Shown: positions 35,440 through 43,978 of the stretch, one piece after another
How the letters are laid out: each line of letters starts with the position of its first letter
Numbering within the stretch: the stretch's first letter is position 1
Origin: Gammaproteobacteria bacterium
GTDB lineage: Bacteria > Pseudomonadota > Gammaproteobacteria > JAABTG01
NCBI GenBank assembly: GCA_034522055.1
Contig: JAXHLS010000006.1
Coordinates: 186,001-250,000 of the forward strand
Direction of reading: 5' to 3'
DNA: 64,000 nt
The notes under the pieces: generated by a model
Seen by the model: only the letters and a program-made list of their open reading frames with translations
Databases searched by the model: none
Told to the model about the DNA's origin: nothing
Translations under genes and position numbers: made by a program

Positions 35440-37440
35440 GTCTGTCCGTATGCCGTAACAGGCTGATTAACTAGCGGGTTAGAGTCCCGCCAAAGGAGTT
35501 GCTCGTACACCTTTGTAGTGTCGCGGAGCGGCGTCCGGGTAACCGGGGGTCGTAAGTTACGTAGATGCAAAACCGCAGGCCGCAGCGCAAGCGAACCGAG
35601 ATGTAGCCTCGTGAACAAAGTGAAGATGCCGACCCGGTGGACAGTCGGGGAAGGCCGCTGTTGGTGGGAGGAGACAACGAGAGCGTCCCACTGAGTCTTC
35701 CGGGGTAGTACGGGTGACATGTGGTGGAAGTTGATTGGTCCCAGTGCGGGAGGCCCGCGGCGGTGGCAGGTGAGAACTGCCGACGGTGGCGTATAAGGCC
35801 AGTCCGAAGTCGTCATCGACCGTCGTGGGAGTCGGAGGGGTTCATAGTACCGATTGAGGGTCTGGGACAACATAACCCGACCTGAGGGAAGGGACCCTAC
35901 TTTGTGCACGCAACCGAAACGCAGAGGGTCAGGAGATTGCGGCGATGTCGCTAACAACTCCGGAAAAGATCAGGACGCTGCAGAGGAAGCTCTACGTCAA
36001 GGCCAAGCAAGAGCCGGCGTTTCGCTTCTACGCCTTGTATGACGAGGTCTATCGGGCAGACACTCTCGGTCACGCCTATGATCGTGTCAGGTCCAATCGG
36101 GGCGCGCCAGGAATCGATGGTGTGACCTGTGAGGCCATCGAGGCGGGGGTCGGAAGAGACGCCTACTTGGCGGAATTGCAACGGGAACTGGAGCAGAAGA
36201 CGTACGGCGCGGACGGCGTGCGTCGGGTCTGGATACCCAAGCCGGATGGCAGTGAGCGCCCATTGGGGATCCCCACAATCCGGGATCGGATCGTACAGAT
36301 GGCGCTCAAGCTGGTGGTGGAGCCGATCTTCGAGGCTGATTTCTGCGAGCACTCCTATGGATTTCGCCCGCAGCGTTCGGCCCATGATGCGGTGAAGGCC
36401 GTCACCGACGGCCTGTTTCAGGGAAAGACCCAAATCATCGATGCGGATCTATCGAAGTATTTCGATACGATCCCGCACGCCAAGCTCATGGCCGTGGTTG
36501 CCGAGCGCCTTGCCGATGGGGGCGTCCTCGCCCTCATTCAGCAATGGCTCAAGGCCCCGGTCATCGAAGAGGATGGGCGAGGCAAGCAACGCCCGAGTGG
36601 CGGTAAAGGGAATCGGAAAGGGACGCCGCAAGGCGGGGTTGTTTCCCCGCTGCTGGCCAATCTTTATCTACATCTGCTGGACCGGATTTGGGAACGGCAC
36701 GACTTGGAACGACGGTTAGGGGCGCGCCTCGTGCGTTACGCTGACGATGCCGTGATTCTGTGTCGTGGGGACACCGCGCCGGCCATGGCGGTGCTTGAGA
36801 CGGTGCTGACACGCCTGGAGTTGACGCTCAACCGGGAGAAAACCCACGTGGTCGATGCCCGCCGACAGGCGTTCGACTTTCTTGGCTTCAGCATCAAATG
36901 GGCCCGCAGCCGACGAACCGGCAACGGCTACCCTCACGTTGAGCCGAGCCGCCGCGCCGAACGAAGGATCAAGGCGCGCATCAAGGAACTCACCGCGCGG
37001 CGCCGCACCCCGGTGCCGATGCCGCGTATGATCACGGAAGTGAACCAAGTGCTACGCGGCTGGTCGGGCTACTTCCACTACGGCAACTGCACCAAGGCTT
37101 TCGGACGCGTCTGGTGGTTCACTGAGGAACGCGTGCGTACCCAACTGCGGCGGCGTCACAAAGTGCGCACTCGCACGCGCGGTTACGAACGCTTTCCCTA
37201 CGCCCACCTCCACGACGCCCTTGGATTACCCAAGCTATCCCACAAAGCAGGCTGGCGCTCAGCGCATGCCTTGGCGTGAAGCACATCGGAAAGCCGTGTA
37301 CGGGAGAACCGTATGCACGGTTTGATGAGGGAGGGCTGGCCCTGGTGGCTAGGGCCCGGCTATTTAGGCACCGCCAAACGAAAGGGGCGGGAACCGCTAA
37401 GCCGGACCTACGGGCGTTAGGGCCTGCTCTCTACTCTACC
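35440..37440 (+). mobile_element. Group II intron II (approximate limits)
   Basis: 35400-35944 is gene-free and consists of GC-rich hairpins typical of a group II intron 5' half (for example CTAGCGGGTTAGAGTCCCGC). An RT/maturase follows. Domain V is clear at 37290-37323 (AAAGCCGTG ... CACGGTTT with a GAGA-type loop), then a domain VI-like GC hairpin (GGGCTGGCCC). The 3' end is uncertain: either about 37365 or the CTACTCTAC at 37432-37440, immediately before the hupV fragment. Confidence 0.7.
35945..37279 (+). CDS. ltrA: Group II intron reverse transcriptase/maturase (second type)
   Basis: 444 residues from ATG 35945. Begins with TPEKIRTLQRKLYVKAKQEP, then RVWIPKPDGSERPLGIPTIR, CEHSYGFRPQRSAHDA, IIDADLSKYFDTIPH, GTPQGGVVSPLLANLYLH and the active site LVRYADDAVILCR. 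The GIIM maturase domain (VNQVLRGWSGYFHYGNCTKA) is present and no HNH nuclease is seen. It is distinct from the RT of intron I, so these are two independent acquisitions. Confidence 0.93.
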   Translation: MSLTTPEKIRTLQRKLYVKAKQEPAFRFYALYDEVYRADTLGHAYDRVRSNRGAPGIDGVTCEAIEAGVGRDAYLAELQRELEQKTYGADGVRRVWIPKPDGSERPLGIPTIRDRIVQMALKLVVEPIFEADFCEHSYGFRPQRSAHDAVKAVTDGLFQGKTQIIDADLSKYFDTIPHAKLMAVVAERLADGGVLALIQQWLKAPVIEEDGRGKQRPSGGKGNRKGTPQGGVVSPLLANLYLHLLDRIWERHDLERRLGARLVRYADDAVILCRGDTAPAMAVLETVLTRLELTLNREKTHVVDARRQAFDFLGFSIKWARSRRTGNGYPHVEPSRRAERRIKARIKELTARRRTPVPMPRMITEVNQVLRGWSGYFHYGNCTKAFGRVWWFTEERVRTQLRRRHKVRTRTRGYERFPYAHLHDALGLPKLSHKAGWRSAHALA

Positions 37441-38373
37441 CTATTGTGTCTCGAGGTGGTACGCATCCTCGGCCTGCTCCATGGCTTCCGGCGTTTCCTC
37501 GAGGACACCCTGTTCGGCGACCGCCTGGAGGCGGTGGCCGCCCTGGACTCGGCGGCGGCCCTGGACTCGGCGGCGGCCCTGGACGAGTGGCGGGACGGGG
37601 CGGCGGGCCGTGGCGACATGGGCCGCTTCCTCGACGTGGCCGCTGCCCTGGGCCTTAAGGACCTGGGCACCGCGCCGGGGGCACTCCTGAGCTATGGGGC
37701 CTACCACGGCGACACCGGGCCTCTGTTCTCCCCGGGGGTGTGGCAAGGCGGGGCGGCGGCCCTGGACCTGGATGCCATCACCGAGGACGGCAGCCGCAGC
37801 TGGCTGGCCGGCGGGCCCTCCCCCGCCCATCCCTACGACGGCGCCACCGTGCCTGACGCCGATGCCCGTGATGGCTACACCTGGTGCAAGGCCCCGCGCC
37901 TCGGGGGGGTGGTGATGGAGGTGGGCGCCCTGGCGCGCCAGGCCGTGGACGGCCATCCCCTGATCCGTGACCTCCTGGCCGGCGGCCAGAGCAACGTCAG
38001 GGCGCGGGTGGTGGCACGGCTGCTGGAGGTGGCCCGTACCATCCCGGCCATGGAGACCTGGGCCCGCGCCCTGCGCCCCCGGGAGCCCTTCTGCGGCCAC
38101 GGCCGCCTGGCGGAGGATGGCCGCGGCCACGGCGTCACCGAGGCGGCCCGGGGCAGCCTCGGCCACTGGTTGCGGGTGGAGGGGGGCCGTATCGTCAACT
38201 ACCAGATCATCGCCCCCACCACCTGGAACTTCTCGCCGCGGGATGCCGGCGGCACCCGGGGCGTGCTGGAACAGGCCCTCCTCGGCACCCCCGTCGATGA
38301 CGGCAGGGACACCGTGGCGGTGCAACACGTGATGCGCTCCTTCGACCCGTGCATGGTGTGCACGGTCCATTGA
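37441..38373 (+). pseudogene. hupV: HupV/HoxC regulatory hydrogenase large subunit, C-terminal part (copy B)
   Basis: About 310 residues of an H2-sensor large subunit, beginning inside LEVVRILGLLHGFRRFLEDT right after the intron end. It continues through DGYTWCKAPRLGGVVMEVGA to the terminal FDPCMVCTVH without a C-terminal peptide. The N-terminal nickel-binding RxCGxC region is missing. An 18-bp tandem duplication (37541-37576) inserts LDSAAA-type residues. Both C-terminal nickel cysteines (CMVC) remain. It shares its last 168 codons with the fusion at 24401. Confidence 0.85.
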
Positions 38374-38392
38374 CCATGGAGAAAAACGTTTT

Positions 38393-38423
38393 TAACCACG
38401 AAAGACGCGAAAAACCACGAAAT
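38393..38423 (+). repeat. Dispersed ACCACGAAA-type repeat
   Basis: TTAACCACGAAAGACGCGAA then AAACCACGAAATG. Same family as 25159-25189 and again directly after hupV, so it was part of the duplicated block. Confidence 0.65.
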
Positions 38424-38542
38424 GTTGTGGGTGATGAGGGGGCTCGTGTTCCTTGCCATGCTTTGAGCCATCGGGGCCTTTTCTATATGTCGTATGGCAG
38501 GGAGGGTGATCAGGATACGGGCGGGTCGGGCCCTGATCTTTT

Positions 38543-38616
38543 TTCTTTCGTGATATTTCGCGTATTTCGTGGTCATCTTCTTTTGAACCACGAAAGACGC
38601 GAAAGGCGCGAAAGAG
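38543..38616. repeat. Inverted pair of ACCACGAAA-type repeats (long hairpin)
   Basis: CTTTCGTGATATTTCGCG with ATTTCGTGGT on the left and ACCACGAAAGACGCGAAAGG on the right face each other across 14 nt. The 38374-38700 interval holds no gene; these repeats are its only structure that I can see. Confidence 0.6.
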
Positions 38617-38700
38617 AAGAAGAATATTAGTTTCGCCTGAATGACCTTGCTGCCGTTTCCACTGATCTCTATCTCCGCGCTTTGACTCAACCAGACAGCT

Positions 38701-40080
38701 TCACTCCAGGTGCCAGGCGCAACCTGCCCAATGCTCTTCGTAGCGCTTCCCGAAGTCTTTCATCTCGCGAATGTTGGACAAAGGTTCACGGCAGGCCCGG
38801 GCGCAGGTAGAAACGATATCCCGGTAGAACTCCGGAGCGACAGCCCTGATACCGTCATAATTCATAAGCAAGTCCGGAAGGCGCTTCGTGATTTTTGCTC
38901 CACGGGGTGCCATCACAATGCTCGGGGGTTCACCGTATGTGTTGATCAAAACGTATCGCCAACTTGGGTCTGCGGCTCCCTGGCGAGGGACAATCTCACA
39001 CGGGTGTGCATCTCCACCGCCTGAAATGCCTTCATAGATTTCCTTGAGGGCCAGTGGTTTGTTGGCTACCAGGACACAAGGTCCGGCCCCTACATAACTG
39101 CCCATCCTTTCGTCGTATTCGATGCCGAGCAAGGTTTCCAGTTCAAAACGCGCATGCCGGTCAAGGGACGCCTTTCCCGAGGTGAACCACTGAAGTTCCC
39201 GCAGGGTGATGCCGGCACACCTGGCAATCTCTGCAGGCGGATTGGGCCAGCACGCCACGAGATGCTTGGCGATTTCGGCCGCGTTGTCATAGTCACTGTC
39301 GGCCCAGAAATCGTCATCCTCGACGATATCCTCCGGCGACTTTTCACCTGTCAGCAGCCAAGTACTGCCATCAAACCCATTGAGGTTGAAATATCGGGGC
39401 TGATCGGGCGGCAGGGAGGTCTCCCAGGATGACAGCCATGGACCGGGTTCCCAGTCGAGTCCACGAGTCGCTGTTGGCACCGGCGCTTGCGCCGGTAAGG
39501 CCAGCCACTGCTGGATTTTGAATTCAACCTCGCGGCTGTTAACGCCTCTGTGACCATCCCCTACACGAAAATCGTGGTCAACTTGAGCGTATCGGCAAAG
39601 GGCCTGGATGGATCCTGCAAGAGACCGGTCTTTTCCGTCGTGCTTCCTCGGCAGCCACCGGCTGGAGTCCTGGGCTGAGCGCAGGGAAGCTGGAAGGGAT
39701 TTCTCCTTGGCATCGGCGACCTCGACACGGACGCCGATTTTTGCCATTTCCCCTACCAGTCCAGGGCTGGCTGCCGCGAGGTGGCGGTTGATCCGCAGGA
39801 TGTCCGGTCGGCCACGCAAGCCCTCGGCGTTACGCCACGCTTCCAGAAGAACATCCCGGAACGGCCTGGGCTGGTCGACTGGAGTGAAGGTCATCCACCG
39901 AATGGGCAACCCGGCAACGGTCAATCCATAGAGTAAGAGCGGGCTGAGCCCGTATCGTTCTGCATCCTTGATCTTGATCGGGTCCCCCACCGACACAATG
40001 CCATGCTCCGGATGGTGGAAAAGGAACTTGGCTATCGCAACGTAGAAATGATGCTCTCTTGGTGATGGCTGCGTCTGCAT
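38701..40080 (-). CDS. Hypothetical protein with helix-turn-helix-like segment
   Basis: 459 residues on the minus strand, intact. The N-terminus (SPREHHFYVAIAKFLFHHPE) includes VSVGDPIKIKDAERYGLSPL. The middle has Trp/Pro-rich, strand-like sequence (GLDWEPGPWLSSWETSLPPD). Around residues 285-325, PPAEIARCAGITLRELQWFT followed by SGKASLDRHARFELETLLGI looks like an XRE-type helix-turn-helix. I do not recognise the family. It occurs only in the copy B context, between hupV and the cassettes, and could be an accessory regulator or defence-related gene; no function is claimed. Confidence 0.6.
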   Translation of the reverse strand: MQTQPSPREHHFYVAIAKFLFHHPEHGIVSVGDPIKIKDAERYGLSPLLLYGLTVAGLPIRWMTFTPVDQPRPFRDVLLEAWRNAEGLRGRPDILRINRHLAAASPGLVGEMAKIGVRVEVADAKEKSLPASLRSAQDSSRWLPRKHDGKDRSLAGSIQALCRYAQVDHDFRVGDGHRGVNSREVEFKIQQWLALPAQAPVPTATRGLDWEPGPWLSSWETSLPPDQPRYFNLNGFDGSTWLLTGEKSPEDIVEDDDFWADSDYDNAAEIAKHLVACWPNPPAEIARCAGITLRELQWFTSGKASLDRHARFELETLLGIEYDERMGSYVGAGPCVLVANKPLALKEIYEGISGGGDAHPCEIVPRQGAADPSWRYVLINTYGEPPSIVMAPRGAKITKRLPDLLMNYDGIRAVAPEFYRDIVSTCARACREPLSNIREMKDFGKRYEEHWAGCAWHLE

Positions 40081-40112
40081 TATTTATGCTCCCTCCAGGA
40101 GAGATGCGAACT

Positions 40113-40601
40113 TTACCCGAGAACTTTCAGCGGATCACCGACCGTGTCACCAATCACTGCTGCCTTTTGCGCTTCGGTGCCGTTACCGCCGTGGTTGCCC
40201 TTCTCGATGTACTTCTTGGCATTGTCCTAGGCGCCGCCGCTGTTCGAACTCGAAATGGCCAGCACGCCGCCGGAAACCAGCGAGCCAGCTAACAGCCCGG
40301 CGGTCGCCTCTATGCCGAACAGGAACTCGGTGACCAAGGGCGCCTCCATGATCAGAATGTTCGGCGGTACCATTTCCTTCAGTACGGCCTGGGTCGAGAT
40401 TGCCACGCACTGTTCATAGTTCGGATCCCCGGTGCCCCGAATGATGCCCGGAATCTCGCGGAACTGGCACCGCACTTCCTCGTTCATCCTGTAAGCCGCC
40501 GAGCCCACCGACTTCATCGTCATTGCAGAGAAGTGGGCGGGCAAGACCGTGCCGATGAACAGGGATGCGGAGAGCTGGCTGGATGATGACAAAGTGCACA
40601 C
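40113..40601 (-). pseudogene. hppA: Membrane-bound H+-translocating pyrophosphatase, C-terminal remnant
   Basis: Minus strand, two frames joined near 40230. [56 protein letters not shown] and [13 protein letters not shown] match the last third of HppA proton pumps. Several residues normally invariant have changed and the N-terminal two thirds are absent. It is a decayed fragment from another locus. Confidence 0.8.
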
Positions 40602-40622
40602 ATTTGTGCTACGTTTCGCTGA

Positions 40623-40901
40623 ATGAAAATCTATAATTGGAACGCTGATAAGAATCAGGATCTTATCGTCGGGCGGGGCGTTTCTTTTGAAGAGGCGGTC
40701 TTTTACATTGAGAATGGTGGCCTATTAGATGACATTACTCATCCAAACGCCTCTGATTACCCCAACCAACGGATTTTTGTTATTTGTATTAAAGAATATG
40801 TTCACCTCATCCCGTATGTGGAAAGCGATGATGAGGTATTTCTGAAAACAATCATTCCCAGCAGAAAATTTACCAAGCTATACCTTGGAGGTGAATCATG
40901 A
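40623..40901 (+). CDS. BrnT-like toxin (COG2929 type), complete copy
   Basis: 92 residues. [20 protein letters not shown] and [13 protein letters not shown], then [20 protein letters not shown] and [15 protein letters not shown] follow the BrnT/COG2929 RNase-like fold. It overlaps the CopG-type antitoxin gene by 4 nt (ATGA), toxin first. Truncated to its last 36 codons in copy A. Confidence 0.8.
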   Translation: MKIYNWNADKNQDLIVGRGVSFEEAVFYIENGGLLDDITHPNASDYPNQRIFVICIKEYVHLIPYVESDDEVFLKTIIPSRKFTKLYLGGES

Positions 40902-41212
40902 CCAAAGGTAAGTTATCTAAAGAAGAGAGAGCTCTGCTTGATGCCGTCGAGACTGGAGAGTATGAATCAGTATTAACGGAATCCCGCAAAAAGGAATTAG
41001 AGGCAATTGCCAGCAACACATTTAAAAAAGACAAAAGGATAAATATTCGAATCTCAAACAGAGATTTAACTGCTATCCAGTCAAGAGCATCGGAAGAAGG
41101 TATTCCGTACCAAACTTTTGTGTCGAGCATTATTCACAAATACATTTCGGGCTCACTGCAAGATCTCACAGCTAACAAGCAAATGCAGCCGACGCAAAAA
41201 ACGCGCGGCTGA
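40898..41212 (+). CDS. CopG/RHH-type antitoxin, copy B
   Basis: 104 residues, nearly identical to copy A at 25409 (one Lys to Arg change seen near residue 11). Ribbon-helix-helix in DKRINIRISNRDLTAIQSRA. Partner of the upstream toxin. The 3' end overlaps attC 41170-41226. Confidence 0.8.
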   Translation: MTKGKLSKEERALLDAVETGEYESVLTESRKKELEAIASNTFKKDKRINIRISNRDLTAIQSRASEEGIPYQTFVSSIIHKYISGSLQDLTANKQMQPTQKTRG

Positions 41213-41226
41213 TTTGGGCGTTATGC
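41170..41226 (+). other. attC-like recombination site (57 bp), copy B
   Basis: Same sequence as 25681-25737: AGCTAAC to GTTATGC with complementary arms, following the CopG gene. Confidence 0.65.
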
Positions 41227-41277
41227 GGTAACAAATCATCGAATGACACGCGTCACGTGACGGACTACACATGACGC

Positions 41278-41559
41278 ATGTTCAAGACATTTTCGGATCG
41301 ACGTACCCAGGAACTGTACGCCACAGGCAAGGCCAAACGGTTTCCGGCAGATGTTGCCAAACGGGCTGCGCGCAAGTTGGAGTACGTCGACTTGGCTACG
41401 CGGCTGGATGACCTGAAAGTTCCGCCTGGCAATCGCCTTCATGCACTGGAAGGTGACCGAAAGGGACAATACTCGATCTCGATCAATGACCAGTGGCGCA
41501 TCTGCTTCCGGTTTGTGGACGGCGACGCCTATGATGTCGAAGTTTGTGATTACCACTGA
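41278..41559 (+). CDS. higB: HigB-family toxin, copy B
   Basis: 93 residues, MFKTFSDRRTQELYATGKAK, differing from copy A by Ile to Thr at residue 4. It is preceded by the same 12-bp palindrome (41251-41262). Having two HigBA copies in one array should make loss of either one tolerable. Confidence 0.9.
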   Translation: MFKTFSDRRTQELYATGKAKRFPADVAKRAARKLEYVDLATRLDDLKVPPGNRLHALEGDRKGQYSISINDQWRICFRFVDGDAYDVEVCDYH

Positions 41560-41573
41560 ACGAGGTGAGAAAG

Positions 41574-41888
41574 ATGAGCATTCCGAACACAACCAGGAGC
41601 AAGCGACGGCCTACCCATCCGGGCGAGATGCTGCGTGAAGACTTTTTGCCGGATTATGGGCTGACTGTTTCCGGTTTGGCTGAAGCTGTGGGCGTCTCGC
41701 GACAGTCGATTAATGAGGTGCTGCGAGAGCGCCGGAGTGTCAGTCCGGAAATGGATCTCCGGCTGGGACGGCTGTTCGGTAATTCTCCAGAATTCTGGCT
41801 GAACGCCCAACGGGCTGTGGATCTGTGGGATGCCGCGCAGGCAATTAAGAAAGATATGGCGCGTATCAAGCCGCTAAATGCCGCATAA
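41574..41888 (+). CDS. higA: HigA-family antitoxin, copy B
   Basis: 104 residues from ATG 41574. Same XRE antitoxin as copy A with one Ala to Asp change (EMDLRLGRLFG) at the end of the DNA-binding domain. The stop lies in the attC inverse core. Confidence 0.92.
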   Translation: MSIPNTTRSKRRPTHPGEMLREDFLPDYGLTVSGLAEAVGVSRQSINEVLRERRSVSPEMDLRLGRLFGNSPEFWLNAQRAVDLWDAAQAIKKDMARIKPLNAA

Positions 41889-41942
41889 CAAGCCCATCCA
41901 GCCGATGCCAAAAAACGGTGCGGCTGATGGGCGGCGTTGAAC
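41883..41942 (+). other. attC-like recombination site (60 bp), copy B
   Basis: GCATAAC to GTTGAAC with GCCCATCCAGCCG / CGGCTGATGGGC arms, same as 26394-26453. The IS91-type element again starts directly after GAAC. Confidence 0.85.
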
Positions 41943-42829
41943 TAAACCGCTACGCGGTAGCTCCCCTTCGATAAACGCCGGCGGTTCTTCCGTCGCCAAC
42001 ACTCTCAGTTGACCCGATGTGGGTCTGACGGAGAGGAGAGACGACGATGACAGCCTTGCGTCAGCAGATGATTGATGCCATGCGCCAGCGTGGCTTTTGA
42101 GTGGGTGGTCTACACCAAACACTGTCTCGACCATACCGCCACCGTCGTCGACTACCTGGCCCGTTACACCCACCGCATCGCGATCACCCCAGCGCGGATC
42201 CTCGCGGTCGACGACGAACGGGTGACCATCCGGTACAAGGACTACCGCGACCGTGACCGACATAAGACATTGACCCTGGAGGGCGAAGAGTTCGTGCGCC
42301 GCTGCCTGATGCATGTCCTGCCGAAAGGGCTGATGCGCATTCGTCACTTCGGCTTCCTGGCCAACCGCGGCCGCCGGGAGAAGCTCGCCCGGATCCGTGA
42401 GGCACTGGCCGTCCCCGTCCCACCGGAGAAGGACGATGGCACCGCACACCACGACGGTGTCGACTATGCCTGCCCGCAGTGCCCGACCGGGCGGCTGTAC
42501 GTAATCGCGCAGATTGCGCCCAGTCGAGCATCCTGAAGACCGCCCGACACGCGACACTGAGGCTGTAAAACAGGATAAAGGCCTGCGGTCTTAACCGAGG
42601 TGGGACGGCCCCGCAGCGGGGCCGCGGTTGCGCTCGTCCGGACATTGGATTTTGCCGAGAAATGGCGAGAGAATAACCACCCATCGCACATCGCAGGGAC
42701 CGAAGACATGGACGAAGACGCCTCACCGGCCACGACCACCGCCCCGATCTGCGCCACCGCCGGCGCATCGCACCCACCCCGCGTAATACATTTCCCTATA
42801 GATCAGACCGCGCCGATCTGATGGGCGGT
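41943..42829 (+). mobile_element. Deleted IS91-family element, copy B
   Basis: Carries the same internal deletion as copy A: MTALRQQMIDAMRQRGF stop, then the transposase C-terminus at 42072-42536. The block was therefore duplicated after the deletion. Confidence 0.8.
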
Positions 42830-42850
42830 TTAGTCCAACAGACATTTATT

Positions 42851-43443
42851 GTCCATCAGAAGGTTAAAACCACCGGCTTTAGCCGGTCAGCTTTAGCTGA
42901 GAGAATGGGCCGCCATACGTAGAGTAGGCGGGATGGATTACAGATACGGCAGCCATACGGTTTACCAGATCGAGTACCACTTTGTGTGGGTGACGAAGTA
43001 CCGCTACCACGTTCTGAGGGGGGATGTGGCGGAGCGAGTGCGAGAGCTTGTTCGTCAGACGTGTGAGGCGTTTGAGATCCGCATTGTACGGGGGGTGGTG
43101 AGCAAGGACCACGTGCACATATTGGTGAGTGCGCCGCCGAATTTGGCGCCGAGCGAGATTATGCGTCGGATCAAGGGGCGGACATCGAGCTACCTGTTTG
43201 AGGAATTCCCGCACCTCAAGAAGAGGTACTGGGGTCGGCATTTCTGGGCACGAGGGTACTTCTGCGCGACGGTTGGGCAGATGACCGAGGAGATGATCAA
43301 GGAGTATCTGGAGCATCACTTTGAGCCCAATCCAAACGATAATTTCAGAATGGAGCCGGATTAGACGCGTCGTTTAGCCGACGCGTATCCGGACTTTCAG
43401 TCCGTTACTCAAACCCACCGGCTTTAGCCGGTGGTTGTTTAGT
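42851..43443 (+). mobile_element. IS200/IS605-family insertion sequence
   Basis: 593 bp, limits set by comparison with the empty site in copy A (one-base ambiguity). Subterminal hairpins typical of the family: ACCGGCT-TT-AGCCGGT at 42872-42887 and CCACCGGCTTTAGCCGGTGG at 43415-43434. There are no terminal inverted repeats or target duplication. It contains tnpA only. Confidence 0.92.
42933..43364 (+). CDS. tnpA: IS200/IS605 Y1 transposase TnpA
   Basis: 143 residues. HUH motif in DHVHILVSAPP. The conserved N-terminal YHFVWVTKYRYHVLRGD and the C-terminal helix with the nucleophilic Tyr (EMIKEYLEHHF) are present. Acts on single-stranded DNA by peel-and-paste transposition. Full length. Confidence 0.95.
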   Translation: MDYRYGSHTVYQIEYHFVWVTKYRYHVLRGDVAERVRELVRQTCEAFEIRIVRGVVSKDHVHILVSAPPNLAPSEIMRRIKGRTSSYLFEEFPHLKKRYWGRHFWARGYFCATVGQMTEEMIKEYLEHHFEPNPNDNFRMEPD

Positions 43444-43490
43444 CGCCATGCTGCGCACGGCGGATAAATGCTTATTAGTTAGCACTTCCT

Positions 43491-43847
43491 ATGAAACCGA
43501 ATAAGAACTGGATTGAAGATTGGCGTTATGGCGTAGATCCGAGACTTGAAAGGAGAGTGTCAGAGGACTTGCTTGAAATCTATAAAGACTTTTGGGTTTG
43601 GGCCGATCTCGACGCAAAAAGCAAGACTACGCAGCAACGATATTCTGCGGCGCTGCACGCGCTCGGCGGTTATATTGTCGAAAAAGCCGGTAATCAGGGC
43701 CGCGTTCCGGACACAAGTCAGGAATTCCTCCGAGAGCACATAGATTTCGGAGATGGACCCCTGATTCATCACGATAATGAAGCATGGCAGAGTGAACTCG
43801 ATGCAGTGTGCCGTAAGCTCTACAAGTATATCCAGGCGCAGTGCTAA
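43491..43847 (+). CDS. Hypothetical cassette protein
   Basis: 118 residues, acidic and helical, with Trp-rich stretches (NWIEDWRYGVD, DFWVWADLDAKSKTTQQRYS). Intact, no signal peptide or membrane helix; family not recognised. It starts 7 nt after the attC core remnant and ends in the next attC, the normal layout of a single-gene cassette. Confidence 0.7.
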   Translation: MKPNKNWIEDWRYGVDPRLERRVSEDLLEIYKDFWVWADLDAKSKTTQQRYSAALHALGGYIVEKAGNQGRVPDTSQEFLREHIDFGDGPLIHHDNEAWQSELDAVCRKLYKYIQAQC

Positions 43848-43940
43848 CAAGGGCGATGGAGTCCGACGCGTGACTGCTCCCGCCCTTCGCTGCCGCTCCG
43901 ATTGGTCGCCGTCAAGCGCGGCTCATCGCCGACGTTAGGT
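43842..43940 (+). other. attC recombination site (99 bp)
   Basis: Inverse core TGCTAAC and core GTTAGGT (43934-43940, fits consensus). Internal arms resemble those of the site at 44445 (both contain AGTCCGACGC and GTCAAGCGCGGCT), so the two cassettes share an attC lineage. Confidence 0.85.
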
Positions 43941-43978
43941 TGCGCTAGGCTCGTAACGGTCAGCCAACTGGGACAGCT

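Larger units (their letters stand above)
40794..43478 (+). repeat. 2.1-kb direct repeat of gene cassettes, copy B (interrupted by IS200-type element)
   Basis: Matches copy A at an offset of 15489 up to 42850, then resumes at 43444 after the inserted element and ends at the attC core. See the copy A entry for content. Confidence 0.9.
42833..43484 (+). other. attC site split by an IS200/IS605 element
   Basis: GTCCAAC (42833-42839) and left arm CATTTATT lie before the element; CGCC, the right arm GGCGGATAAATG and GTTA (43478-43481) lie after it. Copy A gives the uninterrupted arm order. Confidence 0.85.

Noticed and set aside
37382-37425. GCGTTAGGG near the end of intron II as another attC
   Set aside because: The core-like GTTAGGG ends in G not Y, and no complementary arms or inverse core could be found.
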